In this document: positions 54,047-63,799 of the stretch, in pieces
Numbering within the stretch: the first letter of the stretch is position 1
Layout: every line of letters begins with the position of its first letter
From: Spirochaetia bacterium UBA5763
Lineage (GTDB): Bacteria; Spirochaetota; UBA4802; UBA5550
Assembly: GCA_002418835.1 (NCBI GenBank)
Contig: DIEX01000011.1
Span: 62,001-126,000, forward strand
DNA length: 64,000 bases
Reading direction: 5' to 3'
Program-made: the position numbers and the translations under genes
Notes under the pieces: model-generated
Seen by the model: only the letters and a program-made list of their open reading frames with translations
Told to the model about the DNA's origin: nothing
Databases searched by the model: none

Positions 54047-55129
54047 TTAAAACCGGGTACCACATGCGAAGGAAACTCTTGAATCGTAAAAGTAAATGCC
54101 TGTATATAAAACAGCTTTTAAACTGTAGGAGGGCTCTATAAAAAAATCCGCACCGGGATAATATCTCGCTCCGGCACCGAACATTACAAACCAGTCTATG
54201 GAGCTTTTCTCTTTCCCCGTAGAACTTTCATCAAGCTTGAGAATTGTATAAGAGGGGCCTGTAATTAATTTTAAAATAAATTCCACAGGCGCAAAGTCAA
54301 CATGGCAGAGATAATCAACACCCAGTCCGAAAGTTACATAAGTGAGACTGCATGGCCTGGTATCAGCAGTATTGGAATATCGCGCGGCATCAATTTCCGC
54401 TTCAATCATAATATTATCATAGCCAAAACCCGTTAAAGGGGTCTGGATAAAGAGGCCGCCACCGGTGAATGAAGTGCCGAAGTATTGCGGAAAATCACCG
54501 GCAGGCATATTGACTGAATAAAATCCACCGAGAAAATAAACAGTCTCCGCTTCTTCCGGCTTTACTATTACAATGGCATCTTTTAATACAGATTCAGCAT
54601 CACCTCTGTTTATTACAACAAGGTCATATCTCCCAAGGTCTGATTTTTCCGGCTGAAAATTTATTATTGCTTCATTATCAGACCTCACATCAACATCGGA
54701 AAGTTCAATTTCTCTCCCTTTGCTGCGGAGCAGAAACCTGCTGGTAACCTTAAAATTCTCTCCCCTGATTACAATATTTCTGCTGGATATAGATGCCGCA
54801 AACTGACTCCTGGACACACTCTTCAGCACCGGTACAAATAATTTTTCTACAGTAAACTCGATCCAGTCAGTGCTCTGACCCCTCTGCCCTAAAATATTCA
54901 CCGAGGCAATCCTGAACTGATACTCCCCTGGCTGAAGTTTTATTATATCATAGCTGTTCCCTGTAACAATTTCAGCAATGATAATTGCATCACCTGAATC
55001 CTTTATCTCGATATAATATCCCGCCGCGCCCTCTACACTCTGCCAAGTTAGTTTATGCCCGGTCTCAGCATATGCATTGACTGAAATCAGAAAAAATATA
55101 GCAATGAGCATTTTTACCCTGACAGTCAT
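54047..55129 (-). CDS. Outer-membrane barrel-type protein with Fn3 and IPT-like domains
   Basis: 360 residues with signal peptide (about 1-21). An Fn3-like domain (about 26-95, LQPGEYQFRIASVN) and an IPT/TIG-like domain (about 98-190, containing SSRNIVIRGENF) precede a C-terminal barrel region that ends in Phe (GTRF), the terminal aromatic typical of BAM-inserted outer-membrane proteins. It is the last gene of the adenylate cyclase operon and overlaps the FecR gene by four bases (ATGA). It may be the outer-membrane end of the same envelope complex. Confidence 0.7.
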   Translation of the reverse strand: MTVRVKMLIAIFFLISVNAYAETGHKLTWQSVEGAAGYYIEIKDSGDAIIIAEIVTGNSYDIIKLQPGEYQFRIASVNILGQRGQSTDWIEFTVEKLFVPVLKSVSRSQFAASISSRNIVIRGENFKVTSRFLLRSKGREIELSDVDVRSDNEAIINFQPEKSDLGRYDLVVINRGDAESVLKDAIVIVKPEEAETVYFLGGFYSVNMPAGDFPQYFGTSFTGGGLFIQTPLTGFGYDNIMIEAEIDAARYSNTADTRPCSLTYVTFGLGVDYLCHVDFAPVEFILKLITGPSYTILKLDESSTGKEKSSIDWFVMFGAGARYYPGADFFIEPSYSLKAVLYTGIYFYDSRVSFACGTRF

Positions 55130-57198
55130 TTAAACAGCACTCCCGGTTCTTTCACTTCAGGGGGCGGAAGGAGTTCAACAGACTCTACCTCAAAAAAAGA
55201 TTTCCCCGATTCCCTGAATGCGGTTATCGTGCCATTCTTCATCTGCCTGGCCCTCACCAGCCAGCTGAACATGCCGGGCCTGTAGAGCGCAGGATTTGAT
55301 GCCTCTATAAAGTTAACCCTTGAAGTATATATCACTATGGTCTTCTCCGCACCTGCGATACGCTGAAAAACTTCAACTTCATACTCTGTCGCTCCGTGTA
55401 TTTTGCGCCACTCAAAACGCACCCTGTTTTTTATACCCGGCAGAATTTTCCCGTTATTCACCGGTGTGATTAGCACAGGAGCCCTCAGTTCAGCAGGGAT
55501 GCTGAAATCGCTCACCGGACTTTTCGCGATAATTCTGTTTGTTTTATCCTTAAGCACCACGCGCCAGAAATAACTCCCTGCGCCGGGACTCTCACCTGTT
55601 ACGCTATGCAGGTCGCTTTCAAGCACCATGCTCATCCTGCTGAAATCTCTCCGCTCGGATACCTCAACAAGGTACTTAACCCCCTGGTTCGGATCTTTCC
55701 AGGTGAAGTTTATAACTTCCGGCCTTTTATAAAGAACAGTACCGGCCTGCGGAGCGAGAAGTGTTATCTCAACAGGTTTTGTAATAACCAGTGAGGCTGT
55801 ATCAGATTTATCTGAACTGACTGTTCCGCGGAATGCGCTGATCCTCCAGTAGTAGCTCCCCTCAGGGATCTTCTTTTCCACTCGAATAAAGGTATTCACT
55901 GTATCCTCTTTCAGTACAGTTTTTTTAAATTCCGGGTCAGAAGCAATTTCAACCGTATATCTCCCGGCGCCCTGTACACCCTTCCAGTAGAGAGTGAAAG
56001 GTGCTGCTGTTGTAACCACTCCCGGATCTACAGGTACAGGCCTGGAGAGAGAGAACTGCACTCTCACAAGTGTAAACCTGTTGGGCCCTGAAACCGATTC
56101 TGCGGCGCTTACTCCTGCCGGGTAGAGACTCTTAACTGTCCAGTAATATGCCCCATCCGGAATATTTGCCGCCGAAATAGTATTAATTTTTGAAACAAAA
56201 AAAGCAGCCACATCTTTCATATCAGGATCACGCGCAACTTTCACCTCATATCCCGAAGCATGCTTCGACTTTACCCACCTGAATGCAAGGACACCACCCT
56301 CATCTCCCAGAGAGATGCTCTGATTCATACGGGGATATATCAGCTCAGGTTTACTGTCCTGCATGATTGTAAATTTTGACGGGAAGCTTTTATTCTTTCC
56401 GCTGATGATCCTCCAGTAGTAATCTCCCGCAGCCAGTTCAACCCCCTGGCTCCTCTTGTCCGAACTGAAGCTTTTCACCGGATTAATAAACCTGCTGTTA
56501 CCTGCGATCTCAACCTTCACCTCACCTTCAGGATCGCTGCGCCACCTGAAATTCAGGGCCATTTTCCCTCCGGTACTCATCAGGTATGAATTATGAGGAG
56601 GGTACTCCGTGAAAAGACTCCTCCTCTCTGTCTGCACTTTCCCATCTTTCAAGGAAGCTCTCTGATCAGAGGTGATATTTACAGCCCCACCCGCTGCCTC
56701 AACTTTCGCACTCCCTGAGGCAAGAGATATATCCAGCCCCTTATCACTGCTGCTGACAGAAATATCACCTGAATCAAGCGCAATGGAAGCATCCCGCGCG
56801 TTCAATGTAATGAGCTGTTTACCCCCTGCACCGCTCTTTGCCGAAACTCCCCCTCTGTCGAAATTGATGTCCACACCCTTCTGCCCCATAATTACAACAA
56901 GCATGGTATTCTGATCAAGCTCTATGCTTGTCCCGTCTTTCAGGCTTATGACAGCGGATGAATACTCCAGTGTCCGTATGGCGTCATAGTTATAAACAGG
57001 GGACTCCTGAGCAATCTCCTCCCACATAACACTTTCGCTGAACCTTCTTGATGCACTCCGCTTCTTGAAAGTGATTGTGCCTATATTCTCACCGCCAATC
57101 TTGCTTTCACGTGAAACAAACTCCTTATATAAGGAATAGGAACAGAAACAGATAAAAGCAATTACTGCGGCTACTGATATGCTAGTCCAGAACTTCAT
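55126..57198 (-). CDS. FecR-domain protein with multiple Fn3 repeats
   Basis: 690 residues. One N-terminal membrane helix (about 5-24) anchors a FecR domain (about 40-150, ISLKDGTSIELDQNTMLVV). Then come about five Fn3-like domains, each with a tyrosine-corner type GxYYWRI/GSYFWRV motif, to about residue 660. The longer frame from 57255 overlaps the cyclase gene by 74 bp; the ATG at 57198, behind GAAAAAGAG, overlaps by only 17 bp and is preferred. The Fn3 chain is likely periplasmic or surface exposed. It is translationally coupled to both neighbours. Confidence 0.8.
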   Translation of the reverse strand: MKFWTSISVAAVIAFICFCSYSLYKEFVSRESKIGGENIGTITFKKRSASRRFSESVMWEEIAQESPVYNYDAIRTLEYSSAVISLKDGTSIELDQNTMLVVIMGQKGVDINFDRGGVSAKSGAGGKQLITLNARDASIALDSGDISVSSSDKGLDISLASGSAKVEAAGGAVNITSDQRASLKDGKVQTERRSLFTEYPPHNSYLMSTGGKMALNFRWRSDPEGEVKVEIAGNSRFINPVKSFSSDKRSQGVELAAGDYYWRIISGKNKSFPSKFTIMQDSKPELIYPRMNQSISLGDEGGVLAFRWVKSKHASGYEVKVARDPDMKDVAAFFVSKINTISAANIPDGAYYWTVKSLYPAGVSAAESVSGPNRFTLVRVQFSLSRPVPVDPGVVTTAAPFTLYWKGVQGAGRYTVEIASDPEFKKTVLKEDTVNTFIRVEKKIPEGSYYWRISAFRGTVSSDKSDTASLVITKPVEITLLAPQAGTVLYKRPEVINFTWKDPNQGVKYLVEVSERRDFSRMSMVLESDLHSVTGESPGAGSYFWRVVLKDKTNRIIAKSPVSDFSIPAELRAPVLITPVNNGKILPGIKNRVRFEWRKIHGATEYEVEVFQRIAGAEKTIVIYTSRVNFIEASNPALYRPGMFSWLVRARQMKNGTITAFRESGKSFFEVESVELLPPPEVKEPGVLFK

Positions 57199-59122
57199 AT
57201 TTTGACTCTTTTTCAGATGATACTTTTTTCCCGCCCTCTTTTCTGTAAAGTTCATCTGTGCCTATAAGCATCCGCAGTTCATCAATAGTTTTCGGTGAAT
57301 CATGGTTCGCAAGACGGCCGAGAACCGCATATATTTGAAGAGGTTTGCTTTTCCCCTTGACCTTGATCCTCTGCATTGGGTAAAGCCTGATCCTGTCTTC
57401 GACCAGGTCTGCTGTCTCTTCAGTAATTAAAATATCCGTGAGGAAAGCTTTGTTCAATGACTCAACACGGGAAGCAAGATTTACAGTATCCCCGATAACT
57501 GTATACTCCATCCTGTCTTCAGATCCAATCTGTCCGGCAAGCACAGGGCCGTAATGTATACCGATCCCTATTCTGACTAGCGGCCTCTTTATACTACCCC
57601 TCGTGCTGTTCAGTTCGATAAGCCGCTCACGCATCATAAGCGCTGCATTAACAGCATTGAACGCGTCATCCCCTGTGCTGACTGGCACACCCCAAACCGC
57701 CATAATTGCATCACCAATATACTTATCAACAATTCCCCGTGTCCTATTAACGCAGCTCACCATTCTGCTCATATAACTGTTGAGAAAACCTACACAATCC
57801 TCCGGGTCCATATTTTCAGACATCTCGGTAAAAGAACGGATGTCAGAGAAAAAAACAGCAACATCTTTGCGTTCACCACCGAGCTTTACATCGCTGTTCA
57901 TTACAATATCAGCCATCTGCCTGTTAACAAATTTCCCGAATGCCTCTTTTATCCTCTCCCTCTCAGCAAGGCCATGCGCCATATCCCGGAATGATTCCGC
58001 CAGGAGCCCCAGTTCATCCTTTGATGCTGAATTAATTTCCACATCATACTGTCCATCCCTGATTTTCCTCGATGCATCTGTAAGAGTTCTTATGGGCCTG
58101 GTGAACGTCCTGGAGAAAAAAAGATTAATAAGAAAAGCTGCTGAAAGAACTATACCTGTGAGCCAGAAGATTATCCTTTGTATCTTGTACACCATGGCAA
58201 AGGCAACCTCCTCTCTGATTAAAGAGATTACTGCTCCGTCTGAAAATCCAATCCTGCTGAAGGATCCGAGATAACGCACCCCCCTTTCATCGGTGAAGTC
58301 TGTCTGGGCATTGGGGTTCGGATTAGTCATCATCATCCGGACAATGGGCATGGTAGAATAGTTGCTTTTTGATATTACAAGCTCCCTGTCACGGTGCGCG
58401 ATTATATCTCCATTACCTGCCACAATAAAGCTGCTGATTGTTCCCGATTGCCCGATGGTTTCCTCAATATTTTCCATTGAATAAAATATTATCACAATAA
58501 CATCACTCATTACCGGATCATAGGGCACCGCTATCCCTGCAACAGGTTCCCTGAAATGAATGGATGGATTGAATAAAACCTCCTCCCTGAAAAAAGCCCT
58601 TGAAACAGTTTCATTTTCCGTCTGAATAATTTTTCTGAAATCCGGCTTTGTATCCTTCCCCTGGAAAAAACCATCGTTCTGTATAAATTTAAGTGACCCG
58701 GGTTTACCCTTTTCCATTATTCCGATAAAAATCATTCCGGGATCACGGGAAAATACAGTTTCGGCAAAGACCCGCGCGCCACCCTCGCCACCGCGCCGCA
58801 GCAGGCTCAATGCCGCAAGCCGTCCCCTCTCTGTTACAGAATTCAGGTCGGTTTTTACCTTTGAGGAGATCAAAGTGGAATAATTGAGAGTCTCTTCCAT
58901 TGCACGGGTCTTGTTGTCTGACCTGAAAAAATATGACGCAACAACTGTAACTGCAAGGAGCGAAACTATGACTATCATTGAGATAACCATAATAAGCTTC
59001 AGACTTATGGGGAAGAGGACCTTGCCAGTTTCAGCTTCTTCAACTGTATTGCCGGGGACATCATCCAGCACAACCTCCGTTAAAGGTTCATTATAACCGG
59101 CTTCATCGGGATTTACGCTCAT
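57182..59122 (-). CDS. Membrane adenylate cyclase (class III) with sensor and HAMP domains
   Basis: Makes cAMP from ATP. 646 residues. First membrane helix (about 42-66), large periplasmic Cache-like sensor (about 70-305), second helix (about 312-334) and HAMP (about 335-390) lead to a class III cyclase domain (about 415-610). The metal-binding aspartates lie in FFSDIRSFT (near 425) and KYIGDAIMAVWG (near 470), and EYTVIGDTVNLASR carries the substrate-specifying Asp. All catalytic positions appear intact. The gene overlaps the upstream Ig-like gene by four bases and the FecR gene by 17. Spirochaetes use such cyclases widely. The sensed signal is unknown. Confidence 0.9.
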   Translation of the reverse strand: MSVNPDEAGYNEPLTEVVLDDVPGNTVEEAETGKVLFPISLKLIMVISMIVIVSLLAVTVVASYFFRSDNKTRAMEETLNYSTLISSKVKTDLNSVTERGRLAALSLLRRGGEGGARVFAETVFSRDPGMIFIGIMEKGKPGSLKFIQNDGFFQGKDTKPDFRKIIQTENETVSRAFFREEVLFNPSIHFREPVAGIAVPYDPVMSDVIVIIFYSMENIEETIGQSGTISSFIVAGNGDIIAHRDRELVISKSNYSTMPIVRMMMTNPNPNAQTDFTDERGVRYLGSFSRIGFSDGAVISLIREEVAFAMVYKIQRIIFWLTGIVLSAAFLINLFFSRTFTRPIRTLTDASRKIRDGQYDVEINSASKDELGLLAESFRDMAHGLAERERIKEAFGKFVNRQMADIVMNSDVKLGGERKDVAVFFSDIRSFTEMSENMDPEDCVGFLNSYMSRMVSCVNRTRGIVDKYIGDAIMAVWGVPVSTGDDAFNAVNAALMMRERLIELNSTRGSIKRPLVRIGIGIHYGPVLAGQIGSEDRMEYTVIGDTVNLASRVESLNKAFLTDILITEETADLVEDRIRLYPMQRIKVKGKSKPLQIYAVLGRLANHDSPKTIDELRMLIGTDELYRKEGGKKVSSEKESKYEVLD

Positions 59123-60606
59123 GGCATTGTCCTCCCTTTAAGTTTAACAACAAAAGATCCTTCGTCAGAGTCGTTATTGGTGAAAGTTATTGTTGCTTTT
59201 GCGTTTATCTTTGTCGGGGCAGAGAAAGTTATTACAACATTGGCTGTTGCGCCCGGTACAATCGTTGCCGTGGTGAAACCTGTATTAAACAATGCCGGAT
59301 TTGTGCCGCCAATAGTTGTACCGCTTATAACGAGATTAGCAGTACCAATATTATGGATTACAATAGTCTCAGTACCTGTTGCCCCTATTATTATGGTACC
59401 GAAATCCACAGTTGAATCCGGGCTCACAAGAATTATTCCATTATCCGTAACCTGTATTTCAGACAATCCAGAGGCAAGTGCAAGCCCTGTAAGATTAATG
59501 ACAAACAACGCTTCATCTGAATCATTGGAAGTTACTGTCAATGAGCAGTTTTTTGTACCAGCAACAGCATCAGGTTGAAAAGTTACAGTGAAGGTCTGGC
59601 TCCCCCCGGCAGCAATATTACCGTTTGTTAAAGATGTGGCAAAATTAGTCATATCAGAAAGGACCACATTGCTGATACTCAAGATATCAGTTCCTGAGTT
59701 TCCAATAGTGAAAGTTGCGGATTTAGATGTCGAACAAAGCGCATTCCCAAAATCATATATAGTTCCTGTAGGGAGATCCACTACCAGTGGTGTTAAAAAA
59801 TAAATCTCCGGAACTAAACCTGATGCAGTTGTAAATCCCCAGGAATAATTTCCAGCCATTGTATCAGATGTCAGGTTCTGAATGCCTGTTGTCAGAGTAA
59901 CATTATAATTTGTAGAGCCTGTCATATCTGATGCAGAATTAAAAGTAACTGTTCTCTGAAGTGCATCAATTGTGTAAGCTCCCGGTATTGCTCCCGCGCC
60001 GCCATCAACAATAAATGTGGAAGAAGTAACGGAAGATAGATCTATATTATCATCAAACTGAACAATGATATCGGAAGTAGCAGGTACAACTATCGCACCT
60101 GAAGCCGGGTAGACCGAAACCACATTAAAATAGTAAACCTCTGTTGTAAATGACCCTGAGTATGCTGACTCAAGAGGTTTGCCGTCAATGCTGAAAATAC
60201 CCTGCGTTATATCAACAGCATAAATTGTATTATGCAGAAATTCCGAGTCAGGGGTAAATGTAACCACCCTCGACACAGGGTCATAAGAGAAAGTACCGGT
60301 AACTGCGCCATTATTCACTTTAAAGGTGGAGGAGTTCACCGTAGACATGTCAACATCATTGCTGAATGTCGCGGTAATTACTGCGGTGTAAGGAATATTA
60401 GAAGAATTATTTGCAGGCTCAACACTTACCACCTCAAACATCTCGTTATACTCTTTCACCTGTTCCATAATATCTTCACAGAAGGTGAATGTCAGTGCTA
60501 TCAGTGTTACCGCCAGAATACAGATCTTATGCGCAACGGAAAGCTTACCTGCTTTGCAGGTAGAACAGGAAATAACGCCTTTGGTAATTTTATATAACCT
60601 TTTCAT
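59119..60606 (-). CDS. Exported protein with two Ig-like and two choice-of-anchor-D-like domains
   Basis: 495 residues. A long N-terminal region ends in a hydrophobic helix (about 28-42) with Cys43, possibly a lipidation site, although the lipobox is poor. Two SbsA/Big_5-type Ig-like domains (about 58-152 and 153-260) contain the pattern SxNIPYTAVITATFSNDVDMSTVNSSTF. Two ASPM/SPD-2/Hydin-like (choice-of-anchor D) domains follow (about 275-380 and 383-495), each with TVTSNDSDEA or ITFTNNDSDEG at its end. First gene of the adenylate cyclase operon. Likely a surface or periplasmic recognition protein. Confidence 0.75.
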   Translation of the reverse strand: MKRLYKITKGVISCSTCKAGKLSVAHKICILAVTLIALTFTFCEDIMEQVKEYNEMFEVVSVEPANNSSNIPYTAVITATFSNDVDMSTVNSSTFKVNNGAVTGTFSYDPVSRVVTFTPDSEFLHNTIYAVDITQGIFSIDGKPLESAYSGSFTTEVYYFNVVSVYPASGAIVVPATSDIIVQFDDNIDLSSVTSSTFIVDGGAGAIPGAYTIDALQRTVTFNSASDMTGSTNYNVTLTTGIQNLTSDTMAGNYSWGFTTASGLVPEIYFLTPLVVDLPTGTIYDFGNALCSTSKSATFTIGNSGTDILSISNVVLSDMTNFATSLTNGNIAAGGSQTFTVTFQPDAVAGTKNCSLTVTSNDSDEALFVINLTGLALASGLSEIQVTDNGIILVSPDSTVDFGTIIIGATGTETIVIHNIGTANLVISGTTIGGTNPALFNTGFTTATIVPGATANVVITFSAPTKINAKATITFTNNDSDEGSFVVKLKGRTMP

Positions 60607-60924
60607 AAATCTTTTCCGCCATTACCTGCTGAAAGTTCCGGTTTCGGGATTATTTAATTCCCTTATTAAACTTTCAAATTCTACCGGTAAGATATATGAT
60701 AACTATATTCGGGTAATGAAACAAATTTAATGCTCCGTTAAACGCTATTTTGAGATGATAATTCTTTTATAATGAAGAATAGCCGTCAGAATAAAAATAG
60801 TGAGGTCGCATAAAATAATGGTACTGGCGATTATAACGGGTAGGATGAACAATTTCACCGGGTAATTCAGAGGAGCAAAAAAGTTTTTTATCCATTTTTT
60901 ACTTGCTTTTTTTAATATATATAA

Positions 60925-60955
60925 TAAAAAAAAGAGAGCTGCAGAAAGCAGCTCT
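60925..60955 (-). terminator. Second intrinsic terminator behind the hydrogenase operon
   Basis: AGAGCTGC/GCAGCTCT with a 5-nt loop. On the minus strand it is followed by a run of eight T, so it reads as a strong terminator placed about 110 bp beyond the first one. Confidence 0.6.
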
Positions 60956-60984
60956 TAATTGCCTGTTACTTCTAAAAAAATGAA

Positions 60985-61020
60985 GTAGTTTAATGTGTCA
61001 AAAATGGCATATTAAACTAC
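60985..61020. repeat. 36-bp hairpin with 16-bp stem
   Basis: GTAGTTTAATGTGTCA and TGGCATATTAAACTAC pair along 16 bp, loop AAAA, with two G-T or mismatch positions. It sits between the two terminators and has no T-run. It may be an RNA-processing site or an operator. Confidence 0.5.
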
Positions 61021-61061
61021 AAGAGTCAAGTGAATTTTTCGAAAACACTTATACTGCAATA

Positions 61062-61092
61062 AAAAAAGGAGACCCGAAAGGCCTCCTTTTTT
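61062..61092. terminator. Terminator of the hydrogenase operon
   Basis: A hairpin AAAAAAGGAG(A/G)CC with a 4-nt loop, symmetric A- and T-runs on both sides. It lies 20 bp past the large-subunit stop and works for either strand. Confidence 0.7.
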
Positions 61093-61111
61093 GTTTCTAT
61101 TATATAGATTA

Positions 61112-62686
61112 TCAGCATACTCTGAATTTAGTAATCTCTCTGTCGCCTTCGACGACATGTATTGCACATGCAAGACACGGATCAAATGACCTTACAACCC
61201 TTGCTGCTTCAATAGGATTCTTCGGATCATATATAGGAGTTCCGATAAGCGCCTGCTCAACAGGCCCCCTTACACCCTTGTCATCCTTCGGGCTGCAGAA
61301 CCATGTTGTAGGCACTATGGCCTGATAGTTGGCGATTTTCTGACCTTTAATAACTATCCAGTGACCAAGTGCACCCCTTGGAGCTTCGATAAGGCCTTCA
61401 CCTTCACCAGATTCAGGGATCAGGTAGCTGTTCCTTGTTTTTCCCCCTGATTCAATATCATCAAGCCATTCATACATATCTTTTGCGATAAGTTTACATT
61501 CTATTGCCCTGCCGGCATGCCTGCCGAGGGCTGAGAGAGCAGCAGGCACTTCCGCGTTGAAAATTTTAAGGACAGCATCCAGTTCCCTTTTAACATCTTT
61601 GTTCCCTGAATAATAAGCTATTACAGTTCTCGCAAGTACACCTACTTCCATAGGCTTGTCCGCATAACGCGGAGCTTTAACCCATGTATAAGCGCCGTTC
61701 TTTTCAGGATCTGCAACGGTTTCACCTTTAAGAGGATGGAGATCTGACCCTGATTTATACCTTGCATATTTAACCTGTTCTCTGATCCTGGCTGAATCAA
61801 ATTTTTCAAGCTTACCTCCTGTAAAAACCCCCTGTTCAAACATAAAGCTCTTCCGATCTTCATCCTTATCAAATACACCATAAGAAAGGAAGCTGTCATA
61901 CTGACCCAGTTTGAAATATTCAGGGAATGCCTTGGCAACAGCTATAACATGATTGATATATGTTTCGTTAATAAACTCTTCAACTTCTTTGAGATACTTT
62001 TTGAACTCCTTAATTCTTGCTTTTGTAGGCTCGGTTGTAACTCCGCCGGGAACCATTGAAATCGGGTGCGGGGCGCGGCCGCCGAAAAGGGCTACCATTC
62101 TGTGTGTCTTCTCTCTTATTTCAAGAGCTTTAACATAACCCGCAATTGCGGAAATATTAGTATCCAGATCTTTAATATAGAAATCTTTACCTTCATATCT
62201 CGGGAGAAAAGGCCCACCTGCTGTCATTTCATCAGGCCGCCCTTTCTTAACTTTAAGTTCATTATTGACCCACTCTTTAATTCTTACAATACCGGCATCT
62301 GAACCTTTATATTTAAGAACCGCTGTAATATCAACGAAGTCAAGAGCGCCCAGGTGATAGAAATGAAGGATATGTGACTGAAGAAAATTTGCCCCAAGAA
62401 TAAGGTTTCTCAGTATCCTGCCGTTTTTTGTCGGCTTTATGCCGAATGCTTCATCAAGACATCTGCTTGAAGCCTGTCCATGAGACACAGGGCACACACC
62501 GCATATCCGCATAACAATCTGCTGTGCGTCAACAGGATTCCTCCCCTGAAGAATCGATTCATATCCCCTGTACATATCGCCCCGGCATTTGGCATCAACG
62601 ACTTTGCCATCCTGCACATCCATCTCTATTGAGAGGTGACCCTCAATCCTTGTTAAGGGATCTATATATACTTTCTGAGTAGCCAT
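61112..62686 (-). CDS. [NiFe] hydrogenase large subunit
   Basis: Catalytic subunit holding the Ni-Fe centre. 524 residues. The N-terminal motif RICGVCPVSH gives Cys62, Cys65 and His69; the C-terminal motif DPCLACAIH gives the other two Cys ligands. Fourteen residues follow the last His and are removed by the maturation protease. The sequence fits group 1 uptake hydrogenases and the paired small subunit is adjacent. Start: GGAGG overlapping the small-subunit stop, 3 bp between. H2 would be oxidised at the periplasmic face. No cytochrome or ferredoxin partner gene lies downstream. Confidence 0.92.
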   Translation of the reverse strand: MATQKVYIDPLTRIEGHLSIEMDVQDGKVVDAKCRGDMYRGYESILQGRNPVDAQQIVMRICGVCPVSHGQASSRCLDEAFGIKPTKNGRILRNLILGANFLQSHILHFYHLGALDFVDITAVLKYKGSDAGIVRIKEWVNNELKVKKGRPDEMTAGGPFLPRYEGKDFYIKDLDTNISAIAGYVKALEIREKTHRMVALFGGRAPHPISMVPGGVTTEPTKARIKEFKKYLKEVEEFINETYINHVIAVAKAFPEYFKLGQYDSFLSYGVFDKDEDRKSFMFEQGVFTGGKLEKFDSARIREQVKYARYKSGSDLHPLKGETVADPEKNGAYTWVKAPRYADKPMEVGVLARTVIAYYSGNKDVKRELDAVLKIFNAEVPAALSALGRHAGRAIECKLIAKDMYEWLDDIESGGKTRNSYLIPESGEGEGLIEAPRGALGHWIVIKGQKIANYQAIVPTTWFCSPKDDKGVRGPVEQALIGTPIYDPKNPIEAARVVRSFDPCLACAIHVVEGDREITKFRVC

Positions 62687-62689
62687 TAA

Positions 62690-63652
62690 TTATACCTCCA
62701 CTCCTTTACTGCCATCAGCACTCTTTAGAGCCTGAAGATTCTGATAAATACCCCTGTTGCCGTATTCAGGGAAAGGCTTCTCTGTACACCCGATACATCC
62801 TGAGCCGCAGTCTGTACATGAGTTCACACTGTTCCATTTTCTCACGGGAATATCGCATCCGGAATCCATACCAAGACAACCAAGGTTATAAAGGCATCCT
62901 TTATCACCCCACTGCTTCGCGAATATTCCTCTTTTATAGTCGTGGAGCCTTTCACACTGCTCATGAACTGTTTTCCCATAGTACATTACAGGCCTGTTAT
63001 ACTCATCAAGTTTCGGCATACCCTTGAGAAGCACATGAAGCAGAGTACCCACCATCCAGTCAGGATGCGGAGGGCAGCCGGGGATATTGAGAACAGTTCT
63101 CCCCTTAAATATCTCAGAAACTGCAACAGCACCTGTAGGATTTTCACCTGTAAATTTATTTTTTGCGGCAGGTATACCGCCAAAGGCGGAACATGAACCG
63201 ACAGAAACAATTGCCTGGGCATTTTTCCCAAGTTCTTCAACCCAATATTTTATACCTATACCGCGATGTGTATGCTCATCTTCACCTATTGTGCAGTAGA
63301 GATCATTTTTTGTAGGGATCGATCCCTCAACAATAAGTATAAAATCTTTTCTCTGTTTTTTAACCGCATCTTCAAGAACTTTTGTTGCGGCTTCACCGGT
63401 TCCCCCCATAACAACACCCTGATAATTCAGACTAATATGTTCTGTAATTACAGTTACTATATCAGGATTTATTTTGTTTAAAAGTGATACCGAACACCCT
63501 GAGCACGACTGCCCTTCAAGCCAGATTATGTTTGTTCTCTCAGCGGCTCTTTCAAGTGCTTTCTTGCAGCCTGTAATCATAACACCCGGAAAAGCAAGGG
63601 CTGCTGTTGTTCCACCCATGATTTTCAGGAACTCACGTCTGTTCATTCCCAT
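62690..63652 (-). CDS. [NiFe] hydrogenase small subunit, Tat-exported
   Basis: 320 residues. Twin-arginine signal NRREFLK at the N-terminus, then a hydrophobic stretch ending MITGC (Cys29), which fits a lipobox. Fe-S cluster ligands include the SCSGC near residue 50, SCSAFGG, PGCPPHPDW, HEQC, GC and CTDC/CIGC. The C-terminal membrane helix found in some group 1 small subunits is absent, so lipidation would be an alternative anchor. The longer frame starts at 63667; the ATG at 63652 follows GGAGG by 5 bp and gives the standard MGMNRREF start. It exports the large subunit with it. Confidence 0.92.
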   Translation of the reverse strand: MGMNRREFLKIMGGTTAALAFPGVMITGCKKALERAAERTNIIWLEGQSCSGCSVSLLNKINPDIVTVITEHISLNYQGVVMGGTGEAATKVLEDAVKKQRKDFILIVEGSIPTKNDLYCTIGEDEHTHRGIGIKYWVEELGKNAQAIVSVGSCSAFGGIPAAKNKFTGENPTGAVAVSEIFKGRTVLNIPGCPPHPDWMVGTLLHVLLKGMPKLDEYNRPVMYYGKTVHEQCERLHDYKRGIFAKQWGDKGCLYNLGCLGMDSGCDIPVRKWNSVNSCTDCGSGCIGCTEKPFPEYGNRGIYQNLQALKSADGSKGVEV

Positions 63653-63799
63653 ATAATCCTCCATCAAATTATTTCTGCTGCACCTGACGTATTATAACTG
63701 CAATACGGATAGCACCAGTCCGGCAAGAATGGCACTCTATTTCTCGTAAACTTACACAACTATCCAGCGTAAGTCCCGTCATAATACAGTTTCAGCAGA

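Larger units (their letters stand above)
60607..61111. other. Intergenic region with three hairpins
   Basis: 505 bp between the Ig-like gene start and the hydrogenase stop. It holds hairpins at 60925-60955, 60985-61020 and 61062-61092. The AT-rich left part may carry the promoter of the operon starting at 60606. No ORF was supported. Confidence 0.5.

Noticed and set aside
54872..54882. A further GCTCTGACCCC inside the barrel-protein gene
   Set aside because: It lies in a conserved coding stretch (Fn3 domain), has no paired inverse copy and is likely chance.
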